Assembly: GCA_030538335.1 (NCBI GenBank)
Contig: JAUNUE010000008.1
Span: 1-22,780, forward strand
Length of the DNA stretch: 22,780 nucleotides
Origin: Allobrachymonas sp.
GTDB lineage: Bacteria; Pseudomonadota; Gammaproteobacteria; Burkholderiales; Burkholderiaceae_C
Reading direction: 5' to 3'
Positions 7,774-15,739 of this stretch are shown here, one piece after another. Under the pieces are notes generated by a model. That model was not told the DNA's origin. It was given only the letters and a program-made list of their open reading frames with translations, and searched no databases. Each line of letters opens with the position of its first letter. Position 1 is the first letter of the stretch. Both the position numbers and the translations under genes were made by a program.

Positions 7774-8810
7774 ACCCCACCATTTCCATCGAAGACATGC
7801 ACCGCGATTACGCCCGGCGCAATGCCCGGCGCTGGCTGTTTTTACTGGCCATGCTGGTGTTGCTGGGCGTGAGCCTTGTGGTATCGGTTTCGTACGGGGC
7901 CAGCAATATGTCGCTGGCCGAGGTGATGCGGGCAATGTGGCATGACAACGGCCAGCAGCACGACATTCTCTGGGCCTTGCGCGTGCCGCGTGCCGTGGTG
8001 GCGGCAGTGGTGGGTTTCGGGCTGGGGCTTTCGGGCGCGGTATTCCAGGCCGTGCTGCGCAACCCGCTGGCGTCGCCTTCGACCTTGGGGGTTTCTTCTG
8101 CAGCGGGGTTTGGCGCGGTGTGCGTGATCTTGTTGATGGGTTCCAGCACTTCCAATCTGGCCGTGGCCTTGGGCGCTTTTGCCTGCGCGCTGTTTTCTGC
8201 CGGGTTCATCTTCTTCATCGCACGCATGAAAGGGGCGTCGTCTGAAACGCTCATCCTCACGGGCGTGGCGCAGATGTTTCTGTTCTCGGCGCTGACCTCG
8301 CTGGGGCAGTATCTGGGCACGGTGGATCAACTGGTCAACATCGTGTTCTGGTCGCTGGGCAGCCTCTCCAAAGCCGGGTGGGTGGAGATTGCATTGGCCG
8401 CTGGCATGGTGCTGCTGCCCACGCCGGTTTTGCTGTGGCGCGCCTGGGACTTCAACCTGCTGGCCATGGGCGACGACACCGCCAAAACCTCGGGCGTAAA
8501 TGTAGAGCAACTGCGCCTGGGGGGCATTGCACTGGCATCGCTTTCTACCGCAGGCGCGATCTGCTTTACCGGCGTGATCGGCTTTGTCGGGCTGGTAGCA
8601 CCGCACATCACACGCATAGCCGTGGGCAACGACCACCAGTACCTGCTGCCTGCCTCGGGCATTGTGGGCGCGGCGCTGGTGGTAGCTGCGGATGTGCTGG
8701 GCCGCGCCATCCTCGCGCCGCAAATCGTGCCCATCGGCATCGTCACCTCGCTGCTGGGTGTGCCGTTTTTCTTTTACCTGCTCATGCGCCGCACGCGGGA
8801 GAACTGGTGA
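7770..8810 (+). CDS. FecCD-family ABC permease of system 1
   Basis: This 346-aa inner-membrane protein has about ten hydrophobic segments and an N-terminal cytoplasmic stretch of about 25 residues. FecCD/BtuC signatures are clear: 'LRVPRAVVAAVVGFGLGLSGAVFQ', 'LRNPLASPSTLGVSSAAGFG', 'SETLILTGVAQMF' and the coupling-helix region 'FTGVIGFVGLVAPHITRIAVG', then 'LGVPFFFYLL'. It acts as a homodimer forming the translocation channel. The start is coupled to the binding-protein gene by ATGA, and its TGA overlaps the ATPase ATG by one base. Confidence 0.92.
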   Translation: MNPTISIEDMHRDYARRNARRWLFLLAMLVLLGVSLVVSVSYGASNMSLAEVMRAMWHDNGQQHDILWALRVPRAVVAAVVGFGLGLSGAVFQAVLRNPLASPSTLGVSSAAGFGAVCVILLMGSSTSNLAVALGAFACALFSAGFIFFIARMKGASSETLILTGVAQMFLFSALTSLGQYLGTVDQLVNIVFWSLGSLSKAGWVEIALAAGMVLLPTPVLLWRAWDFNLLAMGDDTAKTSGVNVEQLRLGGIALASLSTAGAICFTGVIGFVGLVAPHITRIAVGNDHQYLLPASGIVGAALVVAADVLGRAILAPQIVPIGIVTSLLGVPFFFYLLMRRTRENW

Positions 8811-9634
8811 TGCTGCGCGTACACAAACTGGGTTTTGGCTACGGCGCGCAGCCCATCTTCACGGATATTTCACTCGAACTTGCCCAAGGGCATATCGTGT
8901 GCATTGCCGGGCCCAACGGCACCGGCAAAACCACGCTGGTGAAGTGCATTGCGGGCATCTTCAAACCGCAGGCCGGGCATGTCACGGTCGATGGCACCGA
9001 TACCCGCGAGATCGAACGCAAGCAACTTGCCACCCTGCTGGGGTACGTGCCGCAGAGCATTCCGGCGAAATTTCCGGCCACGGTGTTCGAGACCGTGCTG
9101 TCGGGGCGGCGACCACACATGGGCTGGCGGCCCTCCAAGCACGACATGCAACTGGCCGCTGAAAAACTGGCGCAATTGAACCTGGAGCACCTCGCCATGC
9201 GCGACATGGCAAGCCTCAGCGGCGGGCAGGCGCAGAAGGTGATGCTGGCGCGCGCGCTGGCGCAAGAAACGCCCTACCTCATCCTTGATGAGCCCACCAG
9301 TGCGCTGGATGTACGCCACCAACTCGACATTCTGGAAACCATCACGCAACTGGCGCGCGCACGCGGGCTGGGCGTGCTGCTGATCATCCACGATCTGAAC
9401 CTGGCGGCGCGCTACAGCGATTCCATCGTCATGCTGCACCAGGGCCATGTGCATTGCTGTGGCACGGCCGAGCAAGTCATCACCGAAAAAACCATGGCCG
9501 AGGTGTACGGCGTGCAGGCCGACATCCGCCACAGCCATGGCCATGTGCATATGCATGTGTTGCGCTCCCTGTCGCACGCCCATGTGCATGCCGATGCCAC
9601 GCCCAGCGCGCAGGAATGTTGCAACGATGGTTGA
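8810..9634 (+). CDS. ABC ATPase of system 1 with a C-terminal His-rich metal-binding-like tail
   Basis: This 274-aa FecE/BtuD-type ATPase contains Walker A 'GPNGTGKT' (34-41), Q-loop 'VPQS' (80-83), signature 'LSGGQ' (136-140), Walker B 'YLILDE' (156-161), D-loop 'SALD' and H-loop His194. The ATG at 8810 overlaps the permease TGA. The core ends near residue 238. Beyond it a tail carries alternating histidines (241, 243, 245, 247, 249 and 256, 258, 260) and ends in 'ECCNDG'. Another 'HVHCC' lies at 213-217. Neither of the other two ATPases in the window has this tail. It could bind Ni, Co, Zn or Cu as a sensor, store or acceptor at the cytoplasmic face. The ATPase call is secure; metal binding is inferred from composition. 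Confidence 0.9.
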   Translation: MLRVHKLGFGYGAQPIFTDISLELAQGHIVCIAGPNGTGKTTLVKCIAGIFKPQAGHVTVDGTDTREIERKQLATLLGYVPQSIPAKFPATVFETVLSGRRPHMGWRPSKHDMQLAAEKLAQLNLEHLAMRDMASLSGGQAQKVMLARALAQETPYLILDEPTSALDVRHQLDILETITQLARARGLGVLLIIHDLNLAARYSDSIVMLHQGHVHCCGTAEQVITEKTMAEVYGVQADIRHSHGHVHMHVLRSLSHAHVHADATPSAQECCNDG

Positions 9635-10577
9635 CGCCGCCCTGCTCACCCTGCAGCAGATGCGCGGCTTTGTGCCCGAGACGCTGCTGACCATGTTCGC
9701 CTCGCTGATGATCACCTACCTGCTGGTCGCCAAAGGGCTGCTCAAATACCTGGCTGTGTTCAGCAAACCGTTTACCGCGCGCCTCGGCTTGCCTGATGCG
9801 GTGATCGCCGCCTCGCTGGTGGCTTTTGGCTCCGTGCTGAGCGCCAATGCCATGCTCTCGGAGCTTTACCATAAGCGCCAGATCAGCGAGCACGACACCT
9901 ACCTCGGCGCCATCCTCAACGGCACCTCGCTCAACGTCAAGCAGATCTTCACCTACCAGTTGCCCATCATGATGCCGCTGCTCGGCTGGAAGGCGGGCGG
10001 CATCTACCTGCTGTGCTTCATCACGGCAGCGGTGATCCGTTACGTTTACGTGCTGCTGCACGCGAAACGGAACAGCACGGCCAGAAGCCTCGACCTTGCA
10101 CAAGCCAACAGCGCCCAGCCCCGCACCACCATCAAAGGGCAGTTGCGGCTGTTCGTAAAAATTGCCGGTACCTACCTGCTCATCACCTTTGTTGTGGTCT
10201 TCCTGTTCAACGCCGGAGTCGGCGCCCTGTTTGAAAAAATGGTAGCGCCCATCAGCCGCGCCCTGCAACTGCCCGTGGTGCTGGCCGTGCCCATGGCCGT
10301 GTTCATCTTCAACCCCATTGCCGGGGCGGCGGCGGTAGGCACACTGCGCAACAACGGCACCGTGAACGATGTGGATGCCGTGCTGGCCGTCATCATGGGC
10401 AGCCTGTTGCTGCTGCCACTGTACGGTTTTCGCAGCGGCACCATTGCACGCACCGTGTCGTTCTTCGGCCCCCGCCTGGGCATGAAAGTGTCGGCCACCT
10501 CCACCACGCTGGCGATTATTTCCAGATTGATCTTTCTGGCGTTGGTGATGGGTTACAAGCTGATGCGGGCGCAATAA
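9627..10577 (+). CDS. Gate-domain ('nucleoside recognition') membrane protein
   Basis: This 316-aa protein overlaps the ATPase gene by 8 bp. A possible Shine-Dalgarno, agga, lies about 11 nt upstream of its ATG. Seven or so hydrophobic segments are visible, roughly 17-38, 55-75, 112-145 (possibly two), 175-200, 213-240, 250-267 and 295-311. The two halves look related: 'ASLVAFGSVLSANAMLSELY' in the first parallels 'AVPMAVFIFNPIAGAAAVGTL' in the second. Each contains the small-residue-rich segment typical of the gate domain (PF07670-type), which also forms the transport part of FeoB and CNT-like carriers. Stand-alone gate proteins have no settled function. Its place as the last gene of a TonB/FecBCD operon suggests a role in metal handling, for example passing the released ion or a ligand across the inner membrane. 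That role is inference. Confidence 0.75.
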   Translation: MVDAALLTLQQMRGFVPETLLTMFASLMITYLLVAKGLLKYLAVFSKPFTARLGLPDAVIAASLVAFGSVLSANAMLSELYHKRQISEHDTYLGAILNGTSLNVKQIFTYQLPIMMPLLGWKAGGIYLLCFITAAVIRYVYVLLHAKRNSTARSLDLAQANSAQPRTTIKGQLRLFVKIAGTYLLITFVVVFLFNAGVGALFEKMVAPISRALQLPVVLAVPMAVFIFNPIAGAAAVGTLRNNGTVNDVDAVLAVIMGSLLLLPLYGFRSGTIARTVSFFGPRLGMKVSATSTTLAIISRLIFLALVMGYKLMRAQ

Positions 10578-10681
10578 ATACGGTTACCGAAGCATGAAAT
10601 AACCCATCGCATAAAAATTGCAACATCGAACAGTATTCAAAAATTTTTGTAAAAAAATCGGAAAAGAAACATTCAGTTTCA

Positions 10682-10705
10682 TATAATGAGAAATAATTTA
10701 TCATT
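10682..10705 (+). promoter_or_regulatory. Promoter -10 overlapped by an AT-rich palindrome upstream of the system 2 receptor
   Basis: A perfect tataat lies at 10682-10687, about 40 nt before the ATG. No good -35 is seen 17 nt upstream. It overlaps the inverted repeat aatgagaaat-a-atttatcatt (10685-10705), 10-bp arms with one mismatch. By my count it matches the 19-bp Fur consensus at about 12 positions, less well than the two boxes near system 3, and its dyad is two bases longer. It may bind Fur or another metalloregulator. A second small dyad, gaaac-attca-gtttc, lies at 10666-10680. Confidence 0.5.
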
Positions 10706-10727
10706 CATCCTATAGATCGGAGCCGCC

Positions 10728-12773
10728 ATGCGTTTCACCTTGACCCGGATCAGTGCTGCTACCGCCTTGCTGTGCGTGGCGCTTGCTGCCCAAGCGCAGC
10801 AAGCCACTGCCCCAGCGGCTCCGCCTGTTGTTGAAGACGAAATGCTGCCCGTAGTGGTCACGGCCAGCAAGTTGTCAGAGCCACAAAAGAACGTCACCCA
10901 GAAAGTCACGGTCGTAACGCAGGAGGAGTTTGCCCAAACCGGCACGCCCAACCGCAACGCGGCGGAGTTGCTCAAGCGCGAGCCGGGCATGTTTGTCAAC
11001 GCCTTGTCGCGCAACGACGCCAACTGGGGGTCGTATGGCGGCCTGGGGCCCAAGTACAACGGCATGTTGCTCGATGGCATGCCGATCGATTCGTTCGTCG
11101 ACCCGATGGCGGTGGATGCGATGGCGTTTGACCGCGTGGAATCGCAGCGTGGCCCGGCCTCGGTGATGTATGGCAACTACATGTCGATGGATTTTGCGGG
11201 CAACCAGTCGCCGCTGGCAGGCATCAGCAACTATGTGCTGAAAGACCGCATCGACGAGCGCGCCACCAGCCTGGGCGCCAGTTACGGCAGTTTCAATACC
11301 ATCACCGGTCGCGCCTACCATCAAGGCAATGCGGGCAACTTCCATTATTTTGTGGGCGGCTCTTACGAGCGTTCTGACTACACGGGCTATGGCATGCCCC
11401 ATTCGTGGCTCGATACCACCAAAGACCCGGCCTACCGCAAGGGCAAAATCTACGGCAAAGGCACGGTGTTTCTGGGCCGCGACGACCACTCCATCTCGCT
11501 GTTTGGCAACTACAGCACGCACAAGGGCGACACGGGCCGCCCCAACCGCGACTTCAGCCACCGCTATGGTCTGTTGAACTTCACCTACGCCAACCAGATC
11601 ACCGATACCTTTGGCATGACGGCCAAAGTCGGCCTGCGTGATTATTCGCGCTACTGGTCGGAAGACAACTACCCCGCTAATTTATCGTGGAATGGCGCGG
11701 GCCGCGTCAAGCAACGCATTGTGCCGGCTGACCTTACCTTCAACTGGAAGCATGGCAACGGTGGCCTGTTGACGTTTGGCGCCGATGCACAGTGGGTGGA
11801 TTACAAAACCGAGTCCATCAGCCCCACCCACGTGGTCGCGCCCGGCAACGACATGAAGGCCAAAAGCTACGGCCTGTTTGTGCAAGAGCGCATGGTGCTG
11901 GGCGATTGGGTGCTGCGTGCCGGGGGCCGTTTCTCGCGCACCACGCACGACTACAAGCTCATCAGCGGCGGCGCGCCCGGGCTGGCTTCCCAAAGCTGGA
12001 ACAAATTCCTCTGGAGTGCGGGCGCACGCTACAACTTCAGCAGTGCCGTTGCTTTTTATGCCAACGCAGGCAGCAGCTTCACGCCGCCATCGGCCAAGTC
12101 GGTGGGCGGCACTTTGCTGGCATCCGATCTGGGTGTGGCGGGCAGGAACGGGCAATTGCCCAATGCCAGCCTGAAGCCCGAATCGGGTCTGGCGTTTGAT
12201 CTGGGTGTGGACACACGCCCCATGCAGGGCATGTCGCTGGGCGCGCGCCTGTTCATGAACCAGGTCAAGGATGCGATCGTGACCAATGTCGTGTCGCAGA
12301 ACCCGTCGCAGTCGCGTGATGTGAATGCGGGCAAGGCACGCTCGCAAGGCATTGAGCTGTCGCTGAAGCACCAGGTGAACGAACAGTTTGGCTATTTCGC
12401 CAACACCACGTTCACGCGCACCAAAATCACCAACCCGCTCAATCCCGGTGAGAACGGCTCCCAACTTACCTTTGTGCCCGACAACGTGAGCAATCTGGGC
12501 TTTAGCTGGAAGCTGCCGTTTGGCACCGAGATTTCGTCCTATGTGCAATATACCGGCCGGTTCTACGACAGCACCGACAAGACCAGCCGCAAGACCTTTG
12601 GCAAACACGCCACCGTCAACCTGCATGTCTCCCACGACATCAAGCTGGCAGGCGGCACCAAGGTCAATGTGTACGCCGACTTCAACAATATCGGCAACAA
12701 GAAGTTTGAGCAGCCTTGGCAGTTCCGCGACGTAGGCTTCAACGCCACCATTGGCGCGCAGGTACGGTTCTGA
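10728..12773 (+). CDS. TonB-dependent outer-membrane receptor of system 2
   Basis: The product is 681 aa. The ATG is preceded by GGAG five nt upstream. The signal peptide 'MRFTLTRISAATALLCVALAAQAQ' is followed by the TonB box 'LPVVVTASK'. The plug contains 'AAELLKREPGMFVN', 'YNGMLLDGMPI' and 'FDRVESQRGPASVMYGNY', and the barrel ends in 'NATIGAQVRF' with terminal Phe. The plug sequence 'RNDANWGSYGGLGPKYNGML' differs clearly from the other two receptors in the window, so a different ligand is likely. It is one of the shorter receptors here, within the BtuB-like to FepA-like size range. Its TGA overlaps the ATG of the binding-protein gene (TGATG), giving a receptor-binding protein-permease-ATPase-unknown operon. 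Confidence 0.9.
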   Translation: MRFTLTRISAATALLCVALAAQAQQATAPAAPPVVEDEMLPVVVTASKLSEPQKNVTQKVTVVTQEEFAQTGTPNRNAAELLKREPGMFVNALSRNDANWGSYGGLGPKYNGMLLDGMPIDSFVDPMAVDAMAFDRVESQRGPASVMYGNYMSMDFAGNQSPLAGISNYVLKDRIDERATSLGASYGSFNTITGRAYHQGNAGNFHYFVGGSYERSDYTGYGMPHSWLDTTKDPAYRKGKIYGKGTVFLGRDDHSISLFGNYSTHKGDTGRPNRDFSHRYGLLNFTYANQITDTFGMTAKVGLRDYSRYWSEDNYPANLSWNGAGRVKQRIVPADLTFNWKHGNGGLLTFGADAQWVDYKTESISPTHVVAPGNDMKAKSYGLFVQERMVLGDWVLRAGGRFSRTTHDYKLISGGAPGLASQSWNKFLWSAGARYNFSSAVAFYANAGSSFTPPSAKSVGGTLLASDLGVAGRNGQLPNASLKPESGLAFDLGVDTRPMQGMSLGARLFMNQVKDAIVTNVVSQNPSQSRDVNAGKARSQGIELSLKHQVNEQFGYFANTTFTRTKITNPLNPGENGSQLTFVPDNVSNLGFSWKLPFGTEISSYVQYTGRFYDSTDKTSRKTFGKHATVNLHVSHDIKLAGGTKVNVYADFNNIGNKKFEQPWQFRDVGFNATIGAQVRF

Positions 12774-13876
12774 TGGTGCATGACGAGGCGGATATGCCAG
12801 CCCCGCAGCCGCAACGCCGACAATTCCTGTTGGGCACGGCCGCTGCCATGCTGGGGGCGACGGCGTTGGGCTGGGGTTGCCGCCAGGCACCGGGCAATGC
12901 ACCAGCCGCGTCTGCACCTGCTGCTGGCAGCGCCAGTAGTGCAGGAACAGTTTCAGACCCGCGCACGGTCACTGATTTTCGCGGTAAAACCATCACCCTG
13001 CAAGCACCTGCGCAGCGCGTGGTGTGCCTGCTCGAAAGCGCCTTGTCGGGCATCTACATGCTGGGCGCACAAGACCGCCTGATGGGTGTGCCTGCCAACG
13101 TCTACACGGGTGATGTCGCTCCGCACTACGCCAGTCTTGACCCGCGCCTGGCCGCCAAAAGCATCGAGACGCCCGGCAATTGGGATTTCACCAGCCTGGA
13201 AAAAGTCATCGCCCTTAAACCCGATGTGGTCATCCAGTGGTCGCAGCAGCGCGAAGGCATTGCGGCGCTGGAAGCACGCGGCATACCGGTGTATGGCGTG
13301 TTCATTGCCAGCATGGCCGATCTGGAGAAGGAGATCAACGACCTTGCCATTCTCACCGGCGCCGAAGCGCGCGCGCAGGCCTTGCTGGCGTATACGCAGT
13401 CGGTGGTGCAAGACATCGGCCAACGCACCAGCGCCATCCCGCAAACTCAATGGCCCAGGGTCTACTACGCCTGGGGGCAAGGCATGCTGGAGACTGCCTG
13501 CCGTGGCAGCATGGTCGATGACATGATCCGCCTGGCAGGGGGCATCAACACCTGCACCGAGCAGATCGAGCACGGCAAGCCCAGCCTGGAAAGCGTGCTG
13601 CAATGGAACCCCGAGGTGATCGTGCTGTGGCCCAGCGAGCGCCGCACGGTGGAGTCGGTGCTGGCCGATGCGCAATGGCGCAACGTGGCGGCCATCCGCA
13701 ACCGCCGCGTGTACCCCTTGCCCGAGGTGTTTTTCAGTGACCTGTGGACGCTGAAATACCAGTTCGCCCTGCAACTGATGGCGCACTGGTTCCACCCCAC
13801 GGTGTTTGGCCAGATGCCCGATGCCAAGCTGCGCGCAGGCATCATGGGCAAGCTGTATGGAAGCCAGCCGCTATGA
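12773..13876 (+). CDS. Tat-type substrate-binding lipoprotein of system 2
   Basis: The start is the ATG at 12773, overlapping the receptor stop. An ATG at 12794, preceded by gaggcgg, is an equally good alternative. The N-terminus has a twin-arginine signal 'QRRQFLLGTAAAML' leading to 'GATALGWGC', a plausible lipobox cysteine, followed by a low-complexity Ala/Ser/Pro linker. The mature protein is a PF01497-type class III binding protein: 'VTDFRGKTITLQAPAQRVVC', 'TSLEKVIALKPDVVIQW', 'MVDDMIRLAGGINTC' and 'LESVLQWNPEVIVLW'. Tat export implies folding in the cytoplasm before export, unusual among these binding proteins and different from the Sec-type signals of systems 1 and 3. The permease follows with ATGA overlap. 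Confidence 0.85.
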   Translation: MVHDEADMPAPQPQRRQFLLGTAAAMLGATALGWGCRQAPGNAPAASAPAAGSASSAGTVSDPRTVTDFRGKTITLQAPAQRVVCLLESALSGIYMLGAQDRLMGVPANVYTGDVAPHYASLDPRLAAKSIETPGNWDFTSLEKVIALKPDVVIQWSQQREGIAALEARGIPVYGVFIASMADLEKEINDLAILTGAEARAQALLAYTQSVVQDIGQRTSAIPQTQWPRVYYAWGQGMLETACRGSMVDDMIRLAGGINTCTEQIEHGKPSLESVLQWNPEVIVLWPSERRTVESVLADAQWRNVAAIRNRRVYPLPEVFFSDLWTLKYQFALQLMAHWFHPTVFGQMPDAKLRAGIMGKLYGSQPL

Positions 13877-14922
13877 CTTTGGCTGCCACAACGCCAGGCA
13901 AGGAAATGCCTGCCCGCCCACGCAACACACCCACGCGATTGTGGTGGTTATTGGGATGTGCACCGCTGGCGATTCTGGCCTCCTTGCTGATCGGGCCGCG
14001 CCATAGCCTGTCGGTCATGGAGAGCGCCCAGTTGCTGTGGCACAGCATCACCGATGCTGCCCAGGTCGATGCCATGCTGCTCGACATCATGCGCAATGTG
14101 CGCTTGCCGCGCACCGTGGTGGGTTTTCTGGTGGGTGCCGCCCTGTCTGCATCGGGCGTGGCTTTGCAGGCCATTGCCCGCAACCCGCTGGTGGCGCCGG
14201 ATATTGCAGGCATTTCGTCTGGAGCCGCATTTGGCGCAGCGCTGGCCTTGTCCACTTCCTGGCTGCCGGTGCAGGGCACGGCGTTTGCCTTTGGCGTGGC
14301 GGCGTCTATAGCGACGTATTACCTCGGGCGCATCCGCCGCAGGCTGTCAACCGTGGGGCTGGTGCTCTCAGGCGTGGTGGTGGGTAGCATCTTTACGGCC
14401 TTGCTGTCGGTGTTGCAGGCCTTTACCGACCCCTTGAGCCTGCAAAGCATTGTGCTGTGGACGATGGGCAATCTGCACCATGCCAGTTGGCAGGGAGCGC
14501 AATCATTGGCATTGCCGGTGCTGGTCAGTTTTGCCCTCTTGTGGCACATGCGCTGGCGCTTGAACGTGCTGGCGCTTGGCGATGAGGAAGCGCTGGCAGT
14601 GGGCATAGACCCCGCGCGCAACAAGCTGTGGGTGCTGATGGCGGCGGTGCTGGCGGCTTCCAGCGCGGTGGCCGTGGCCGGCATCATCGCGCTGGTCGGT
14701 TTGATCGTGCCGCATACGGTGCGCCTGTGGCTGGGGGCAGACCACCAGCGGCTGGTGCCCGGCTGCATGCTGGCTGGCGGCAGCTTTTTGGTGCTGGTGG
14801 ACGCACTCGCGCGCAGCAGCGCACCGGTGGAGCTGCCCATTGGCATCTTCACCACCCTGGTCGGCGGGCCGGTGCTGCTGTTCTTCCTGCGCGCAGGCAA
14901 GCTGCGCCAGCGTGAGGATTGA
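13873..14922 (+). CDS. FecCD-family ABC permease of system 2
   Basis: The product is 349 aa, starting at the ATG that overlaps the binding-protein stop. It has about ten membrane segments with the family blocks 'VRLPRTVVGFLVGAALSASG', 'ARNPLVAPDIAGISSGAAFG', 'VAVAGIIALVGLIVPHTVRL' and 'LPIGIFTTLVGGPVLLFFL'. A cytoplasmic N-terminal stretch of about 25 residues precedes the first segment. It forms the homodimeric inner-membrane channel for the ligand bound by the preceding lipoprotein. Confidence 0.92.
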   Translation: MTLAATTPGKEMPARPRNTPTRLWWLLGCAPLAILASLLIGPRHSLSVMESAQLLWHSITDAAQVDAMLLDIMRNVRLPRTVVGFLVGAALSASGVALQAIARNPLVAPDIAGISSGAAFGAALALSTSWLPVQGTAFAFGVAASIATYYLGRIRRRLSTVGLVLSGVVVGSIFTALLSVLQAFTDPLSLQSIVLWTMGNLHHASWQGAQSLALPVLVSFALLWHMRWRLNVLALGDEEALAVGIDPARNKLWVLMAAVLAASSAVAVAGIIALVGLIVPHTVRLWLGADHQRLVPGCMLAGGSFLVLVDALARSSAPVELPIGIFTTLVGGPVLLFFLRAGKLRQRED

Positions 14923-14926
14923 GGCC

Positions 14927-15739
14927 ATGGACGTTCACATGGGCATCCAGCTTGCCGACATCGTATTTGGCTATGGTACCCATCAGGTGGTGTGCGGCGC
15001 CAGCCTGCACTTGCCTGCCGGACAGTTTGGCGCCATTCTCGGGCGCAATGGCAGCGGCAAATCCACCCTGCTGCGCATTGCCGCGGGTTTGCAATTGCCG
15101 CACGAAGGCACGGTGCAGGTGGCAGGTGACAACTTGCACCAGCTCGATGCCCGCCAGCGCGCCAAACGGGTCGGTTTTTTGGCGCAGTTTCACCAGCCGG
15201 AGTTTTCTTTCCTCGTGCACGAAGTGGTGCTGACCGGGCGTGCCAGCAGTGTATTCAGTGTGCCCGGCGAACAAGACCGTGCTGCCGCGTGGCAGGCCAT
15301 GGAGGAACTGGGCATTACCCACCTGGCGCACCGCCCCTACGACGAGCTTTCAGGTGGCGAACGGCAAATGGTCATGATTGCCCGCCTGCTGGCGCAAAAC
15401 CCCAGCGCGCTGTTGCTCGACGAGCCGGTATCGAGCCTTGATCTCGCCAACCAGATGCACCTGTTGCGCACCCTGCGCCGACTGGCCGACCAGGGCCTGA
15501 CGGTGCTGGCCATCCTGCACGACCCCAACCATGCCTTGCTGTTTGCCGACCAGGTTTTCTATATGGAATCAGGCTGTATCTCCCAGCCTGAAAAAGATGC
15601 GCCCCTGGCTGACGCCGCCCGCATCAGCCGCCTGTACGGTATTGAAGTGTGTACGGCAGACATAGAAGGCACTACCGTCGTCATCCCCAAACCCGACAGG
15701 GCGCGGCAATCCCATGGCACACAGGAGCCTGCGCCATGA
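14927..15739 (+). CDS. ABC ATPase of system 2 (FecE/BtuD-type)
   Basis: The product is 270 aa. The ATG at 14927 follows a gagga site about 8 nt upstream and lies 4 nt after the permease stop. Motifs are Walker A 'GRNGSGKS' (39-46), Q-loop 'LAQFHQ' (85-90), signature 'LSGGE' (141-145), Walker B 'ALLLDE' (161-166) and H-loop His198. It energises the system 2 permease. The tail (about 240-270) has no His-rich stretch, unlike the system 1 ATPase. Its stop overlaps the next ATG (ATGA). Confidence 0.92.
   Translation: MDVHMGIQLADIVFGYGTHQVVCGASLHLPAGQFGAILGRNGSGKSTLLRIAAGLQLPHEGTVQVAGDNLHQLDARQRAKRVGFLAQFHQPEFSFLVHEVVLTGRASSVFSVPGEQDRAAAWQAMEELGITHLAHRPYDELSGGERQMVMIARLLAQNPSALLLDEPVSSLDLANQMHLLRTLRRLADQGLTVLAILHDPNHALLFADQVFYMESGCISQPEKDAPLADAARISRLYGIEVCTADIEGTTVVIPKPDRARQSHGTQEPAP

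Noticed and set aside
10547..10608. Inverted repeat gatgggtta/taacccatc as terminator of the system 1 operon
   Set aside because: The arms are 9 bp but separated by about 44 nt, one arm lies inside the coding region and no T tract follows.
11682..12917. Long antisense open frame (411 codons) under the system 2 receptor
   Set aside because: It overlaps a clear receptor and binding-protein start on the other strand and lacks recognisable motifs.
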